Positions 22,671 through 33,631 of a stretch of DNA of 64,000 nt are shown piece by piece (positions within the stretch are counted from its first letter, which is position 1; each line of letters starts with the position of its first letter). The notes under the pieces are model-generated. The model was not told where the DNA came from. It saw nothing but the letters and a program-made list of their open reading frames with translations, and ran no database searches. This DNA comes from Zygaena filipendulae (Eukaryota; Arthropoda; Insecta; Lepidoptera; Zygaenidae), in the NCBI GenBank assembly GCA_907165275.2, contig OU015660.1, positions 9,736,501-9,800,500 of the forward strand. Reading direction: 5' to 3'. The position numbers and the translations under genes are program-made.

Positions 22671-23468
22671 TTTCAGTACAATTTTCTTTCCCTGTTTTTA
22701 ACAGATTAAAAATGACTAGTTATGTTCGCTTTTTGTGGCACAGAATGTCACTTTTTTGAGCAAGTGGTACGAAAAAATAGATTCTTTATTTTAGCGATAA
22801 CTGTTACCGAATAATGGAACAAGGACAGGTCAAGAAAAAGGAAAATGGATATCGTTAAGCACAGAAACGATGATTTAAAATAACAACATTACAAGGAAAC
22901 ATTAATTTTTATTGTACATCCGAGCATGACTGTGTAAAAGAGAAAAAACTTATCGTTTTACAGGAAATTACAAAGAAAGATTTGTAATTTCCGCCTGTTA
23001 GCCTAATTTTTTTCTTTGATCAACAGTCAAACGTATATCTAACGGCTTTATCTCATCAGCTCAAACCGTCCAAAACTTTTATTAGCACCAAAAATGGTGA
23101 ATTTACTACACATAGCATGCAATCTCTCTGCGGTTAGTTAATGAAGCACTAAAGACTTCTAATTCGCTAAATTACTATGCAGCTGGAAAATTTTGCTGTA
23201 CCTACCAGAAACAGTTGGAATTTGTATAGGTATAATTAGCTTATTCCAGAGCTGAATGCGCATAATGACTGGTAATGATGCTAGCTTGTTGGTTCAAACG
23301 GCTTGGTGCAGAGGTTTTAAATGGTATTTCGTATCTGTGCAGCTTCAAACACCTGTAATTAAGCGTTTTCAGTTGAATAAATCAACAATAATATTAATAT
23401 TAATAGACCAGCGGCGGAAGTAGGTACGCAACTCGGAAAAAAAAATTAATGGAAATTTTAATTTTCTA

Positions 23469-23510
23469 CTAGCTGTTCCTTGCGGTCTCGATCGCGGTAA
23501 TTTCAGCTCA
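23469..23510 (-). mobile_element. Helitron-like 3' end fragment
   Basis: ACTAGCTGTTCCTTGCGGTC then TCGATCGCGGTAATTTC. Only the terminal hairpin region remains. Confidence 0.45.
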
Positions 23511-23654
23511 GCCAGTTTTGCCCGATTGAGTAACAAACATCCAAAAATCTAACTATACAAATGGTATATTAACAGTATTTTTATTAGTTTTTTATTTTTT
23601 TTATTTACAACATCTATATTAAATTATTAAAATATACTAAAACTAAACTCAACC

Positions 23655-23985
23655 TAACCTAAAATAAATCTAAAATATATTATTAAAAGGAATCCCTTTA
23701 GGAAAGGTTCCGAAGATACTGGCAGCGTTCCCCCTTTGAATAGCTAGACTAATTCTTTGTCCGAGGTAGCTGCCAGCTCTTCGGTCTCCTGTGATGTCGA
23801 CTAACCTTTTTGCTATTTCCTAAGCCTTATAGCGCTAGGACCCCACGGACCAAGGGTCTCGACACCGAATGGGACAAAACCATATTCAGGGCCTAGACCC
23901 CTGTATTTGCGTGCTATTTTTTATTGCATATCGTTAATTGTGGTTAGCAAATCTGACTGCTACGCCAGGTAGCAGGTATCATGTA
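23655..23985 (-). pseudogene. LINE reverse-transcriptase C-terminus, decayed
   Basis: Read on the minus strand, the frame gives DLLTTINDM, then a stop where Glu is expected, then KIARKYRGLGPEYGFVPFGV and ETLGPWGPSA. A 1-2 nt frameshift follows near 23818, then KRLVDITGDRRAGSYLGQRI and SLAIQRGNAASI, before a stop at about 23670. The GPWGPSA...RAG...QRISLAIQRGNAAS pattern is the conserved C-terminal tail of an insect LINE ORF2. In-frame stops and the shift show it is dead. The low-complexity A/T run at 23575-23650 is probably its 3' UTR and tail. Confidence 0.7.
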
Positions 23986-24150
23986 TCGGGTTACCCACCC
24001 GGTGTAACCCCTGGATATTCACTAGTGTATTATAAGTATGTAAATTAATTACAAAAAAAATACATATCTAAGTAGGTAGATATCATATTAGCATCCTAAC
24101 ACCCTCCACTACAAGCTTTGCTCAGTTTAGGACCAAATGGACTTGCATTT

Positions 24151-24385
24151 TGACATAGATAAGCAATAGTGTGTTAACCCACACTGGAGAAATTTTGATT
24201 AAATTAAAGTTTTAAAATTACAGCGCCATTTTGTGTCAAATTTTTTATGTTCAATATTTAGTTACATATTTAAACAATGTAATAACGTACACACATAATT
24301 AAAAAACGTTCTCTGCCTCTCAATAAATCGTTCTGAATCAATAACTTCATTTTGTGGGTTAACATGTTATTGCTTATCTGCGTCC
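24151..24385 (-). mobile_element. GGACGCAGATAAGC MITE with 4-bp TSD (ATTT), reverse
   Basis: Inverted relative to the copy at 19731. The left end TGACATAGATAAGCAATAG has its first G changed to T. The right end is ...GCTTATCTGCGTCC. ATTT is present at 24147-24150 and 24386-24389. Confidence 0.8.
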
Positions 24386-25614
24386 ATTTATGATTAGAAA
24401 ACCTAATATTGCGCTGGAGTTTTTTCATGATAATAAGTATCAAAAGTAGAATGGTGTATTTAAAAATTATTTATCTTACCAAAATATTTTATTAATTTGC
24501 AATTACTGGACTACTTTGGAAAGTACAATCTGTTGTGGTAATCGGTTCCCGAAGGTTTATAGGAATAGAAAGTACCTATAAATAGTCTGGCCGCCCCACA
24601 ACCCCCTTTATAGTCAGAACATTTCATGTCTATCTGTATCTATAGTTCAATGTGTTCTAGAAACGAAATGAAATTACCTAATTTCTATATCAGGTTATAT
24701 CAGACGAGGGACGGCAATGTTAATTTTGCCTTCTCCAAAACTATTGTCTTTCAATTTCCACCTCTACTAACTTGTAAATAAGGATTTTGTGCGGGAAGTC
24801 AGATAATTTTGGGTGTTATCTGGATTTTCTCTGTAGCATTGTCACGACGGGATGACGACAGGATTTGGGGGCAATGGGGCGAATTGGCACGGTAATCAAA
24901 TTAGCTATGCTCACCGGCTTGCCGTGGTATTAAGGTGCCCCCTGCCTCCTCTTATCCAATGCTTGCAATCGGTACACAGGTAGCAGATTTCTATTAATAA
25001 ATCTTGCACGAACTCATGCGAGGGGATACCATTGTCTTGTCTTTAATTGAATTACCATCGATACATCGATATGACATTTGATTTTGAAACGAAATTAAAC
25101 TCGATTGTATTTTTGATCTTGCCTTTTCAATAAGATATTAATTTTGAGCAAGAGGAAAAAATGCTCTCGATTTATATTGATGTGCCTACACAAAATACGA
25201 TACTATGCAACCTTTATCGACTTATATTTATTACAATCTCTACTAATATAAGCTAATGATCAACGGATGGATAGAGTGCCATAGAGTTTTATTGCGGTAA
25301 CATTTCCCGAGGGAATCTTAAAGTAAGAAATCGCAGGTAATAGCTACAAAATATTCTCCAAACTTGCTGGTAAAGCAGGTTTAATTGCACCGCTTTTAGA
25401 TTCATAATGAAGCTTAATCTATTAAGCTTTTTAATTTTCTGCTTTTCTTTTGTTAATTTTGTTTTTTTTTTATTTTTTTTTTTCAATAAAGGATTTTTAT
25501 CTTTAAGTTGAATTATTTTCCTCGTTAATCGTTAAAAAAGTATGAAACCCGTTAGCACTGGTTAATGAAAAAAAAAATGTATATTTTTCTAGTATAATAA
25601 ATTAGGTACCTATA

Positions 25615-25964
25615 CAACGTGTTAATGAATTTACTGAAAACTTGATACACCCCATTTAAAAAAATAAACAATAGTATGATTAAAATATATTTTATGTCGA
25701 AAAAATGTATACCTACTTTAAAAGTTATTCAACATTAGTTTGGAGGTGACCTATCTACGAAATTCCAAGCGCTACGCCCGCGCTACCGGTTCGAATGTTT
25801 TTGCTGCGGGCGGTGTTCGCGCCAAATATTGTATTACAAATAATTTAGACATGGGCTAATACAAATTAAAAAATACAACCTATATTAAAACATAGTGCAA
25901 TCGATTCGCTAGTTGATTCTGAGCAAACTAGTTTCTAGTTTTCAGTTAATTCATTAACACGTTG
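25615..25964 (+). mobile_element. 350-bp MITE with CAACGTGTTAATGAATT ends, TA-flanked
   Basis: Terminal inverted repeats of about 28 bp with one mismatch (CAACGTGTTAATGAATT...ACTGAAAACT) are flanked by TA on both sides, as in Tc1/mariner-type insertions. The interior has a GC-rich stretch (CGCTACGCCCGCGCTACCGG). A second, inverted copy lies at 42854-43339. No ORF. Confidence 0.75.
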
Positions 25965-26182
25965 TATGGGTACTAGGTAATACATAATTTATTTTCTCAA
26001 AATAAGAAATTGTCTCGGAACAGTGTTTGTTATTGCGACAGTATTAATGGCACGAGTGAGTACTCTTAGAAATGCGCTGTTATGATTCTGGTCACGTATC
26101 TTTCTACCGACCAAGTAGGTATTAGGTGTATAGGTACCTATATTGTTGTCTCCTTCAATTTCTTTCTTTACTTTATTATTCT

Positions 26183-26310
26183 ATTAGCTGTGTCCGGCGG
26201 ATACATCCGCGCGAGTTTCGAAATTCCCACAAGAACCTATACTATAATTATCTTTAATACAAATTTTCGAATACTTTGAAAAAATTTCAAATCGGTCGAA
26301 CCAATTTCGA
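26183..26310 (-). mobile_element. Helitron-like element, truncated
   Basis: TTAGCTGTGTCCGGCGG, GCGCGAGTTTCGAAATTCC and AAATTTCAAATCGGTCGAAC are recognisable. The 5' half is missing and CTAG has become TTAG. Confidence 0.55.
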
Positions 26311-26366
26311 GTTTTTGATAGACTGTAGCTGTATTACAGCAATTTAATTTTATATTTACTTTAGGT

Positions 26367-26570
26367 ACTTACTAATATTATAAATGTGAGTGTGGATGTT
26401 TGGATGTTTGTTAGTCAATCACGCAAAAACGGCTGGACGGATTTGGATGAAATTTTTCATTCACGTTGTCAGGGTATGAGGGTACAAACAAGGACATAGG
26501 GTGCTTTTTATCCCGGAATTCTCGCGGGAACTTCGAAATTTACACGGGTGAAACCGCGGGGAACAGCTAG
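26367..26570 (+). mobile_element. Helitron-like non-autonomous element
   Basis: ACTAATATTATAAATGTGAG, CGGCTGGACGGATTTGGATG, CACGTTGTCAGGGTATGAGG, ATCCCGGAATTCTCGCGGG and GGGTGAAACCGCGGGGAACA then CTAG before T. The 5' TC is eroded. Confidence 0.7.
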
Positions 26571-27623
26571 TATTTATTAAAACTACATAAGTACCAAGTT
26601 TTTAATGAGTGAACAATACTCTTGACAAAAATTTAAATAAAAGGTACGATGGTAAAAACCAGTAAAGTAAGGCTAGTTCTCAAGTGCCTAATAAGTCGAA
26701 GAGCTCCCTCAAGTAATGAATCTTGACACGGTTCGTTGCTATCAGTTGATGCTTCGCTGGCTCCAACGAAGACGGAGATATGCACTACTACCTAACTCGT
26801 ATTTTGTTAAGTTGAAATGCGAGTCCAATTTCCTACCTTATTGCCTTAAGTATACCAAAGCTATACAGAAAGATTTTTACGTTATGAAAAAAAAGGGTGC
26901 AAAAAGTGAAAAATGGTAGTAATTTTCCTTTGGTTTACCTGATTGCATCTCTAGTATACTGCGGGAATTCCAAAGTATCCTATGAAATTTAAGAATAACG
27001 CAATTTCCTATAGGTGAAAGAATTTAAAATCAGTTTAGTAGTTCCCAAGATTCCCTCCTGAAATTATGTATCAATTCCTACAAACTTCACCTCCCTATGA
27101 TATCGGTGTAGACATCTAAAATTTCTTGGGTAAAATACATTCCGAAATTCACACGAACGAAACCGCAGAAAACAGATAATATTATTAAATGTAAGTAAGT
27201 ACCTATAGAGATAGAACTTTCTCGTAACCCTTTCAATATAAAAGGTTTTTTTCACAACTCTATTTTATTACAAAGAAAGTATGTAGGTAGGTACATTCTT
27301 AATAGTTTCGCTAAGTGTCCATTGAAAGGAAAGCGTGTTTCATTCAATATTACTTCGTTTCTTTGCTCAACTATAATAATAACTCCTACCTTTTAATAAC
27401 GTCTGGTTTGTTGGAGTGCTTGGCCGGCGGAATACAAGTGGAAGAGTCTCTACGAAACCTACATTTGGAGGTGATCCAAATGATTTCATTGTCGATATCT
27501 CTGAGACTACGGGTCTCGCTTATTTTTAAGTATAGTAGTGTAGTAGTTTTGATACAATGATTTTGTATGTAACAATAGCAAGTGATTGAAGTATTGAAAG
27601 AATATCTTTTGTATTTTAAACTA

Positions 27624-27800
27624 CTAGCTGTTCCCCGCGGTTTCACACGTGTAAGTTTTGGAATTCCCGCAGGAACTCCGGAATAGCCGAATTTACTTCT
27701 TATAATATCAGCTATCAGCAGTCAAAATTGGACCAACAGTTTTCGGAGATTCACCCGCGTGAGTTTCGGAACTTCCGCAGGATCTCTTTATAGTACGGAC
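27624..27800 (-). mobile_element. Helitron-like element with duplicated 3' segment
   Basis: CTAGCTGTTCCCCGCGGTTT ... GGAATTCCCGCAGGAACTCC ... AAAATTGGACCAACAGTTTT. A second CACCCGCGTGAGTTTCGGA block starts at about 27752. Two copies appear fused. It borders the inverted unit array that follows. Confidence 0.6.
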
Positions 27801-27825
27801 CGCCAAGAGGGGATTTGTGGATTAG

Positions 27826-30015
27826 CTAAAGCGCGTCAGATGAACATAAGGGGGGTACCTTGCACCATGTTGAGTACCTCCACCAAATATAGGCCCTCTA
27901 CACTGGTGGGTGCGTCTAGAATAACCGATCAGGGGGGCAATTCTCGCACATTCGAAGTAGACTCGGACTCGAGATAAAGTTCGAATTCGAACATTAAATC
28001 GAGATGAAGTCAAGTTGAGCAATTCTCGACATGTCGACTTCGACATTTCTCGAATGAAAGCCGTTCGAACTGCTTCGACTGGTCGGAAGCGGTCGAGACG
28101 TAAATTTCGAATTCGAATCTTCATAAATGTCCAATAGCGGTGTCGTGCGTGACAGTTTCAGAAGTTATTGTTGTTTTTTATCTATCCCCATCTGGGACAG
28201 GCAAGGGACGTTGAGCCATACAGCCAAGTCATATGTTACAGTTTTAGAAGTTTATTATGTATTAGTAAATATACTCCGTATTAAGTGTTATGGTGGTAAT
28301 TAACTGCAACTTCATAGCTTAAAGTTCCGATTAAGCATCGAAATGCATATCAGCAACCCAATTGGATGTAAATATAACTTCAGAAAAAAAAACAAGGGAA
28401 TCGTATTCTATACAGCCAATTCAGGCTGTATGAACTACGATCCCTTTGCCTTCCCCAAAAACGGGTAAAAACAAAAACTAATATTATGCATCACGATCCG
28501 TACTACGCAAACTAATTTAAACAAAATTAAAGTGATGTTGTAAAAGTGATAAAAGTAAGAACTTTTCTTTTTTTTGGTACAAATATATTGTAAAATATGT
28601 TAGTTCTTGATATAAAACGATGCACACTATTTAAAAACTTTAAAAAGCTGCTGCCTTTTTAGCTCCAGATGAATCATGTAGAATGGAATGGATACGGCTT
28701 TCGAATAAGCTTTTACTGGCAACATTTTACACTATAAACTCGAAGTCTAGTTCGATTTGTGTTGAGAATAGGAGATACGAAGAAACAGGTTCGAGTATCG
28801 AGATTTTGTGGTCGACATAGGGATCGAACAGCAATCTCGAGTTCGAGATTTTTTCGAAGGAGGCGAGAATTGGGTCCCTGATTAGTAAAAAAAAATCGAT
28901 AACTCGAAATACTCGAGCGCGTCAGATTAAGATATGGTGGGTTAATTACATAGTGAGAAGTATGTATATGAATAATCTGACCATTTGAACGTGACGTAAA
29001 GGAGTTAGAGGATCACAAACTTGCAAAAAAAAAACGCAACTTCGACATTCTCGAGCGCAGTTGATTTGTTTTTTATTTTAAAGTAAATAACTCAAGGATA
29101 GCGGGAAAAATATAATCTGCCGATTTTCATAAGCCGAAGAAACAAAAATCGTCTTCGAATCGAACGAGCAGCTGCAGTGAAACATGTACCTATTCATATC
29201 TCTGTCTTTCTTTCCCTTTTACTTTTTCTCTATCTCTCACTCTCTCGCACCGTCCTCACACTACTTTCCGTCGCCATAACGTCATCACAGTATACCACGG
29301 CGCTAAACGTGTCGAATTATAACTTTTTTTGGTCGGTTAAAATACATATTAAAATAAGTTAAGGTAAGTATTACATCAAACTATAGGTTCACCTTTCACT
29401 TTAATGTAATTATATATATATTATATAATAAAGCTCATCACAAAACAACGCGTTCATGTTATTATATGTAAAACGAAATGGCTTGTTTGTGCTTTAAAGT
29501 TAGTTTTGTGAATAATATTTTGTGAGCTTTTACATATTTCATAGAAATATAAAGTGTGTTTTTTGTGAACAAGAAATAGCTCATAAAGTTATTAAACTTA
29601 CATCAGAAATAAAAATAAATTAAAAATAAATCATAATTTTTGTTTCTAGCAGTCAGATTAATAATATCCCTCAAAATTATTGTCAGATTTTAAGCCAACA
29701 TAACTTGGACTGCAAGCTGAACCTTCTGTAAAATAATCTGACACGCTCGATCGATTGAGATTTTTTTTTGCATTTTCAAAAATTCGCTACTACCTTGCGT
29801 CACCTCCAAATCGGCAGATTTTCGAAGGGGTGCATTTTTAAGGCTCACTTAACATCCCCTTTGAATATCTGACGCGCTCGAGTAAATGTTTTTTTTTTTC
29901 ATTTTCTCCCCTTCCGGATGGCCACCCCCACCACGCAAATGGGCAGATGAATATATTTTCGATATCAGAGACACCTTGGAGTATCTAAACTACAATATCT
30001 GACGCGCTCGAGTAT
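27826..30015. repeat. Inverted array of ~130-138-bp units with CTCGAGCGCGTCAGAT
   Basis: The word (G)CGCGTCAGAT occurs at 27831, 28912-28927 and 29050-29066 (variant) reading rightwards. Its complement ATCTGACGCGCTCGAG occurs at 29736 (variant), 29867 and 29997. Right-side spacing is 131 and 130 bp. Left-side spacing is 138 bp and, after removing the 951-bp insertion at 27930-28880, about 135 bp. Units also share a T run (9-11 nt) after the word and a second block CAAATSGKCAGAT. The core 29067-29735 is unique and AT-rich, with a CT-rich stretch at about 29195-29255. No protein coding was seen. It could be a fold-back DNA element with iterated subterminal repeats, or a satellite-like array. 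I know of no named family with this layout. Confidence 0.65.
27930..28880. mobile_element. TCGA-rich TIR element (951 bp) inside the unit array
   Basis: Left end CAGGGGGGCAATTCTCGC then ACATTCGAAG and GACTCGAGAT. The reverse complement of the right end reads CAGGGACCCAATTCTCGC then CTCCTTCGAA and AACTCGAGAT. The outer 200 bp at each side are saturated with TCGA words (TTCGAATTCGAA, CATGTCGACTTCGACA). The middle is AT-rich. CAGGG ends are common in hAT elements, but the 8-bp flanks do not match (TAACCGAT and ATTAGTAA), so the superfamily is left open. No transposase. Confidence 0.65.
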
Positions 30016-30199
30016 TTCCATTTTACTATTTTTTTTTACATTTTTGAAAGCCTGTAGAAGCTAAACCCACCGGTGAATGAAAAAATATCATATAACCTTA
30101 TTTTGTTTATATCTCCTAATCTTCAAAACCCAATAGGTCCCAACGACGCTCGAGTGTCTCCCGAATTAGCATCGGTATCTCCCGTACTATTATATCAGG

Positions 30200-30309
30200 A
30201 ACCTTTGCGGACGCAGGCAGAACAACCCTCCAAAGTTTCACCACAATTGGACCAATAGTTTCGAAACGCATAGAGGACAGACAGTAAACAGCTAGCGGGG
30301 CACAGCTAG
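30200..30309 (+). mobile_element. Helitron-like fragment just before exon 2
   Basis: ACAATTGGACCAATAGTTTC, AGAGGACAGACAGTAAACAG, then CTAGCGGGGCACAGCTAG before T. It appears to be a chimera of two partly opposed pieces. It ends 107 nt before the acceptor of the next exon. Confidence 0.5.
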
Positions 30310-30416
30310 TCTATAAAAAGTTTTGTTTGACTTAATAATATGTTCCGTAATTGACACGAATGAATGAAATTGAGAAATGGTAGTCGACTATAAAAAGTGT
30401 TATCATTGTTGTACAG

Positions 30417-30602
30417 GCTACGGCATCATTCCTCTGAAGATACCATCATCGCCGGCCACCCATTGCACGTTGCACACGACGGTTGGCTGCGTCGGCAACG
30501 AGGACTGCACAGCCAAGAGTCACAGCATCATCAGGCTGCTGGGGCCGGTGAGAGACGTCATCGTGCGCCCCGTCAGACACCATTACAAACCGGGGGAGTC
30601 GA
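30417..30602 (+). CDS. A2M/TEP/CD109-like protein, exon for end of MG1 and start of MG2
   Basis: Acceptor TTGTACAG, donor GTGAGT. The first two bases complete the Gly split from the previous exon, and the final A is carried forward. Encodes YGIIPLKIPSSPATHCTLHT, then a cysteine-rich segment (VGCVGNEDC), then RDVIVRPVRHHYKPGES. The last motif corresponds to the '.vfvqTdKpiYkPGq.v' signature that opens MG2 in A2M and TEP proteins. The TDK is replaced by RPV, while YKPGES is kept. Three cysteines in the last strands of MG1 are unusual for the family and may form a lineage-specific disulphide. Confidence 0.88.
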
Positions 30603-30979
30603 GTGAGTGATACTTAAATAATGTTTAATATCACCTAAATAAAAAACCAGTCGAATGCATGTGGGTGTGGACTGTGGGTGGTCAAGGGTTTCGTACTGAG
30701 GAAAAATGTTCAATGTTAAACTTAAAACTTAATATAACTATAATAATATATACCTACACAATGTTTTTATTTATTCCACAAAACTTACGCAAGACATAAC
30801 ATTTATTCTGATGTTTTCATTGATTTTTTTTTTTAAATTAGCTATTCTTCAAAAGGAAATTGTTATCACAGGTTGACATATTTCTACGCGCGAAACCCTA
30901 ATAACAGGCACGTTTTTACGAGACTTATCAGCTATAGTATAATAATAATAATAACATTTATTTCAGGCCATTAGAACCC

Positions 30980-31251
30980 ATAACATAAAAGAGTAGAATC
31001 CGCGACTCTGTACATTGAATATGTTTAAAAAAATTTGACAGGGGGCGATAAAAGAAGAGTATAACCAACCACAAAAAAATTATTAATATTGTCTGTCTGT
31101 CTGTCTTTTCGCGATACTCTCCGAATCTACTGAACGGATTGTCATGCGGTTTTTGATTAAACTTAGCCTGGAGCTACATATAGGCTTTGTTTCATTGAAA
31201 TCTGATGTCAGGAAAACGTTTCACGCGATTGAGACCGCGGGGCACAGCTAG
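30980..31251 (+). mobile_element. Helitron-like element, body type B
   Basis: AAAAGAGTAGAATCCGCGAC, ACCAACCACAAAAAAATTA, CTGTCTGTCTGTCTTTTCGC, CTACTGAACGGATTGTCATG, CTGGAGCTACATATAGGC and GAGACCGCGGGGCACAG then CTAG before T. It shares this body with 34591-34890 on the opposite strand but shares only its ends with the other Helitron-like copies. Confidence 0.7.
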
Positions 31252-31677
31252 TGAGAGTATATGAGAGTACCTACGTACAAATATGTAGTTAGACTTTTTT
31301 TTACATCTTGTGGTTTCACTGAAGTACTTGCATAGGTACAAAGAAAATCAGGAAATTTACTCGAGTAAATTGGCATAGTTACTCGTACCTATGTGTGTGT
31401 GTATTATTGGTTATTTTCTGTTAAGTTATTGCATGAAAACGTGTAAGTAGTTATTTTTCTGTAACCAACTTTACAATTTATCGACACGACTCAAGCTGTG
31501 GAAAGTCGTAAATTTGTTGCTTAGTTGTAACTTTGGACCAAGTCGGTCAACCACAGCAAGCTCTCTCTTTATTGTCCAAGTTTCAACTGTACCTACCCCA
31601 AAATGTATGGTTTAATTAAATTACAATGCAACCTGCAACTGAAATTATTTTGTTGCAAATTGCTTTTGTTCTACAGA

Positions 31678-31779
31678 CTAGCTGTGCCCCGCGGTTTCAC
31701 CCGCGGTAATTTCGGAATTCCCGCGGGAATTGCGAAACATTCAAATATCCACACTTTCACATTTATAATATTAGTAGGA
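31678..31779 (-). mobile_element. Helitron-like element, deleted to 102 bp
   Basis: CTAGCTGTGCCCCGCGGTTT, CACCCGCGGTAATTTCGG and ATTCCCGCGGGAATTGCG, then directly CACTTTCACATTTATAATAT and TAGTAGGA before T. Both termini are intact, with A and T flanks. It has the same architecture as 3462-3561: an end-to-end deletion derivative. Confidence 0.8.
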
Positions 31780-31813
31780 TTGTTCATCCATGTACATATA
31801 ATGCAATTTAATT

Positions 31814-32078
31814 GACGACCCGATTGGCGTAGTAGGTCGCCGTGCTTGCCCGCTAATCAAGAGGTTCCGGGTTCGATTCCCGATGGGGGTGCACTTTGTG
31901 TGATGATGAACACAGTGAGGGTTCCACTTTCCAGTCTCTGTGTGTTTATATATCTATAGTATAATATATTATGTAATTCTGTGTATATACCACGTTTGCT
32001 TGGTTTCCACGACACAGGCTAAAAATAGCTTAGGTATTGTGGAATCAAGCAGATTGTGTGTTGTGAAGTGTAAAAAAA
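31814..32078 (+). mobile_element. tRNA-derived SINE (family S1), full length
   Basis: Pol III-type promoter: box A TGGCGTAGTAGG (31825-31836) and box B GGTTCGATTCC (31870-31880). The body has GTGATGATGAACACAGTGAG, CTTTCCAGTCTCTGTGTG, ACCACGTTTGCTTGGTTTCC and ACGACACAGGC, and an A-rich 3' tail (TAAAAAAAAAATAT). Other copies: 34298-34554 (minus) and 52692-52935 (plus). Confidence 0.8.
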
Positions 32079-32088
32079 AAATATATTA

Positions 32089-32240
32089 CTAGCTGTCCCC
32101 CGTGATTTCATCCGCGGTAATTTCGGAGTTCCCGCGGGAATTCCGAGAAAAAAGTGCTGTAGTTTACGGTGTTAAGCAGTTCCCCGCATTAATTCCGGAG
32201 TTCCCGCGGGAATTCCGGGATAAAAACTATCCTATCTTTT
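32089..32240 (-). mobile_element. Two tandem Helitron-like 3' ends
   Basis: CTAGCTGTCCCCCGTGATTT ... GAGTTCCCGCGGGAATTCCG is followed 60 bp later by GCAGTTCCCCGCATTAATTC ... GGAGTTCCCGCGGGAATTCC. Head-to-tail duplication of the hairpin end. The first copy inserted at the SINE tail. Confidence 0.65.
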
Positions 32241-32594
32241 AAGTTGAACCATATTATAAATGGTTACAAAATTTTAAGTCCATCGCGGACAAACAACGTG
32301 ACACGTGTTTTATATAGGTATATTATAAGATATTCTATCCGTAATCTTAAAACACCAAGAAATAATGTGTAAAAATAAAACCCATTGCTTATTAAATAAT
32401 GTCGAGACATACCTACATATTCTTATTCTAAAAAAAAATTGAGCATTTTTTGCGGTAGGAATTATAAATGTAGCAAATATCAGACAAAGTTTTATATTGG
32501 TACCGTAGAAAACTATATCAATTATTGGAAAAATATAAAAGAACATTCATGAACTTTCAAGAGAATGTGTGTAGTTTATCTTTGTATTTATGAA

Positions 32595-32758
32595 CTAGCT
32601 CTCCCCCCAGTTTCTTCCGTGTGAATATCGGTAGTATTCTCCTGGGAACTTCTGTTCCTTGAGAAAAATTATCCTGTCACGCGAGGATACTGTAGCTTAG
32701 TTCAAGAGATAACTGATTGCATAAAAACTTAGAAACAGAAACCACAGATAATACTAGT
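32595..32758 (-). mobile_element. Helitron-like element, strongly diverged
   Basis: CTAGCTCTCCCCCCAGTTTC, TTCTCCTGGGAACTTCTG and GAGGATACTGTAGCTTAG. Recognisable only by block order. An old copy. Confidence 0.5.
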
Positions 32759-33020
32759 TAAAACACACAGCTTCACATTTTACTTCTACATAGTATTAAA
32801 GTAGGTGAATTTCATTTCAATTTGGATTCAATTTAGGTGCATCCATATCTCGCATCTACTTTTTAGGCTTTTCAACGTTTTCGACTGACCCATTTTTATG
32901 CTTCGATAAAGTAAGGTACTAATTGGGTTTTTGTTATAGTATGCCCTAATTTTTTCGCAACGATTCAAATTTAGGGCGCATTACGCATTATAATTTAAAA
33001 TAGACGTAAAATCGATACAA

Positions 33021-33337
33021 TCTATATCAATACATATTATAAATAAAATTGAAGTATCTGTTTGTAAATCCAAATTAACAGATTTTCAATAAATTAATAT
33101 GAAAATATAATATATAAATATAGGTTACTTAAAAAAATCATTTTTTTAAGTTTTTCTCTGTCTTTCTGTTTGTTCCGGCTAATCTCTGAAAGGGCTGAAC
33201 CGATTTTAACGGGACTTTCACTGATATAGCTGATGTTATAAGGAGTAACTTAGGCTACTTTTATTTTCGAAAAAAAAAAAAATTGTTCCTGCAGGAATTC
33301 CGAAACTCACGCGGGTGAAACCGTGGGCCACAGCTAG
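33021..33337 (+). mobile_element. Helitron-like non-autonomous element, full length (317 bp)
   Basis: A|TCTATATCAATACATATTAT, AAATAAAATTGAAGTATCTG, TCTGTCTTTCTGTTTGTTCC, GGCTAATCTCTGAAAGGGC, CGGGACTTTCACTGATATAG, TTAGGCTACTTTTATTTTCG, ATTCCGAAACTCACGCGGG and CCACAG then CTAG|T. Intact termini. Confidence 0.8.
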
Positions 33338-33631
33338 TTTTATAATATAATATTTCGCGTCACACCTAATCACAATTCACTGCGTACATTGTAGGTGACG
33401 TCACGTAAACGCAATAATTTCACAGTTACGTAATCGAATATCTCAGCTTTATAATTTAATGCTTCAGTCATTAATTTATGTTGCACGTAGCGTTGTGACG
33501 GTTTACGATCCACTTTTATGTCTTTACAACGCTCAAATTCAGATTGGATGTTTATGGGGGGTGTCCATAAATTAATGTTGAATAATATCTACTGGCGAAG
33601 TTGTCGTGCTAAAATTACTATCGTACTATAT

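Larger units (their letters stand above)
9798..30416 (+). other. Intron of the A2M-like gene, 20.6 kb, packed with repeats
   Basis: Runs from donor GTAAGA to acceptor TTGTACAG, with both flanking exons in phase. No exon-like coding segment was recognised inside. Its identified repeats are listed separately. Stretches with nothing recognisable on either strand include about 9840-10890, 12990-13310, 13440-14880, 15340-16885, 17095-17780, 18150-18670, 19970-22340, 22675-23465, 24390-25230 and 26575-27620. Eroded Helitron-like scraps occur near 25231-25345 and 26940-27180. A short repeated word, CTTCGTTCC, occurs at about 10041, 10066 (inverted) and 10515. Confidence 0.75.

Noticed and set aside
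31825..31880. tRNA gene suggested by box A and box B
   Set aside because: The boxes belong to a SINE with a tRNA-unrelated body and A-rich tail, repeated at 34298-34554 and 52692-52935. No closing acceptor stem was seen.
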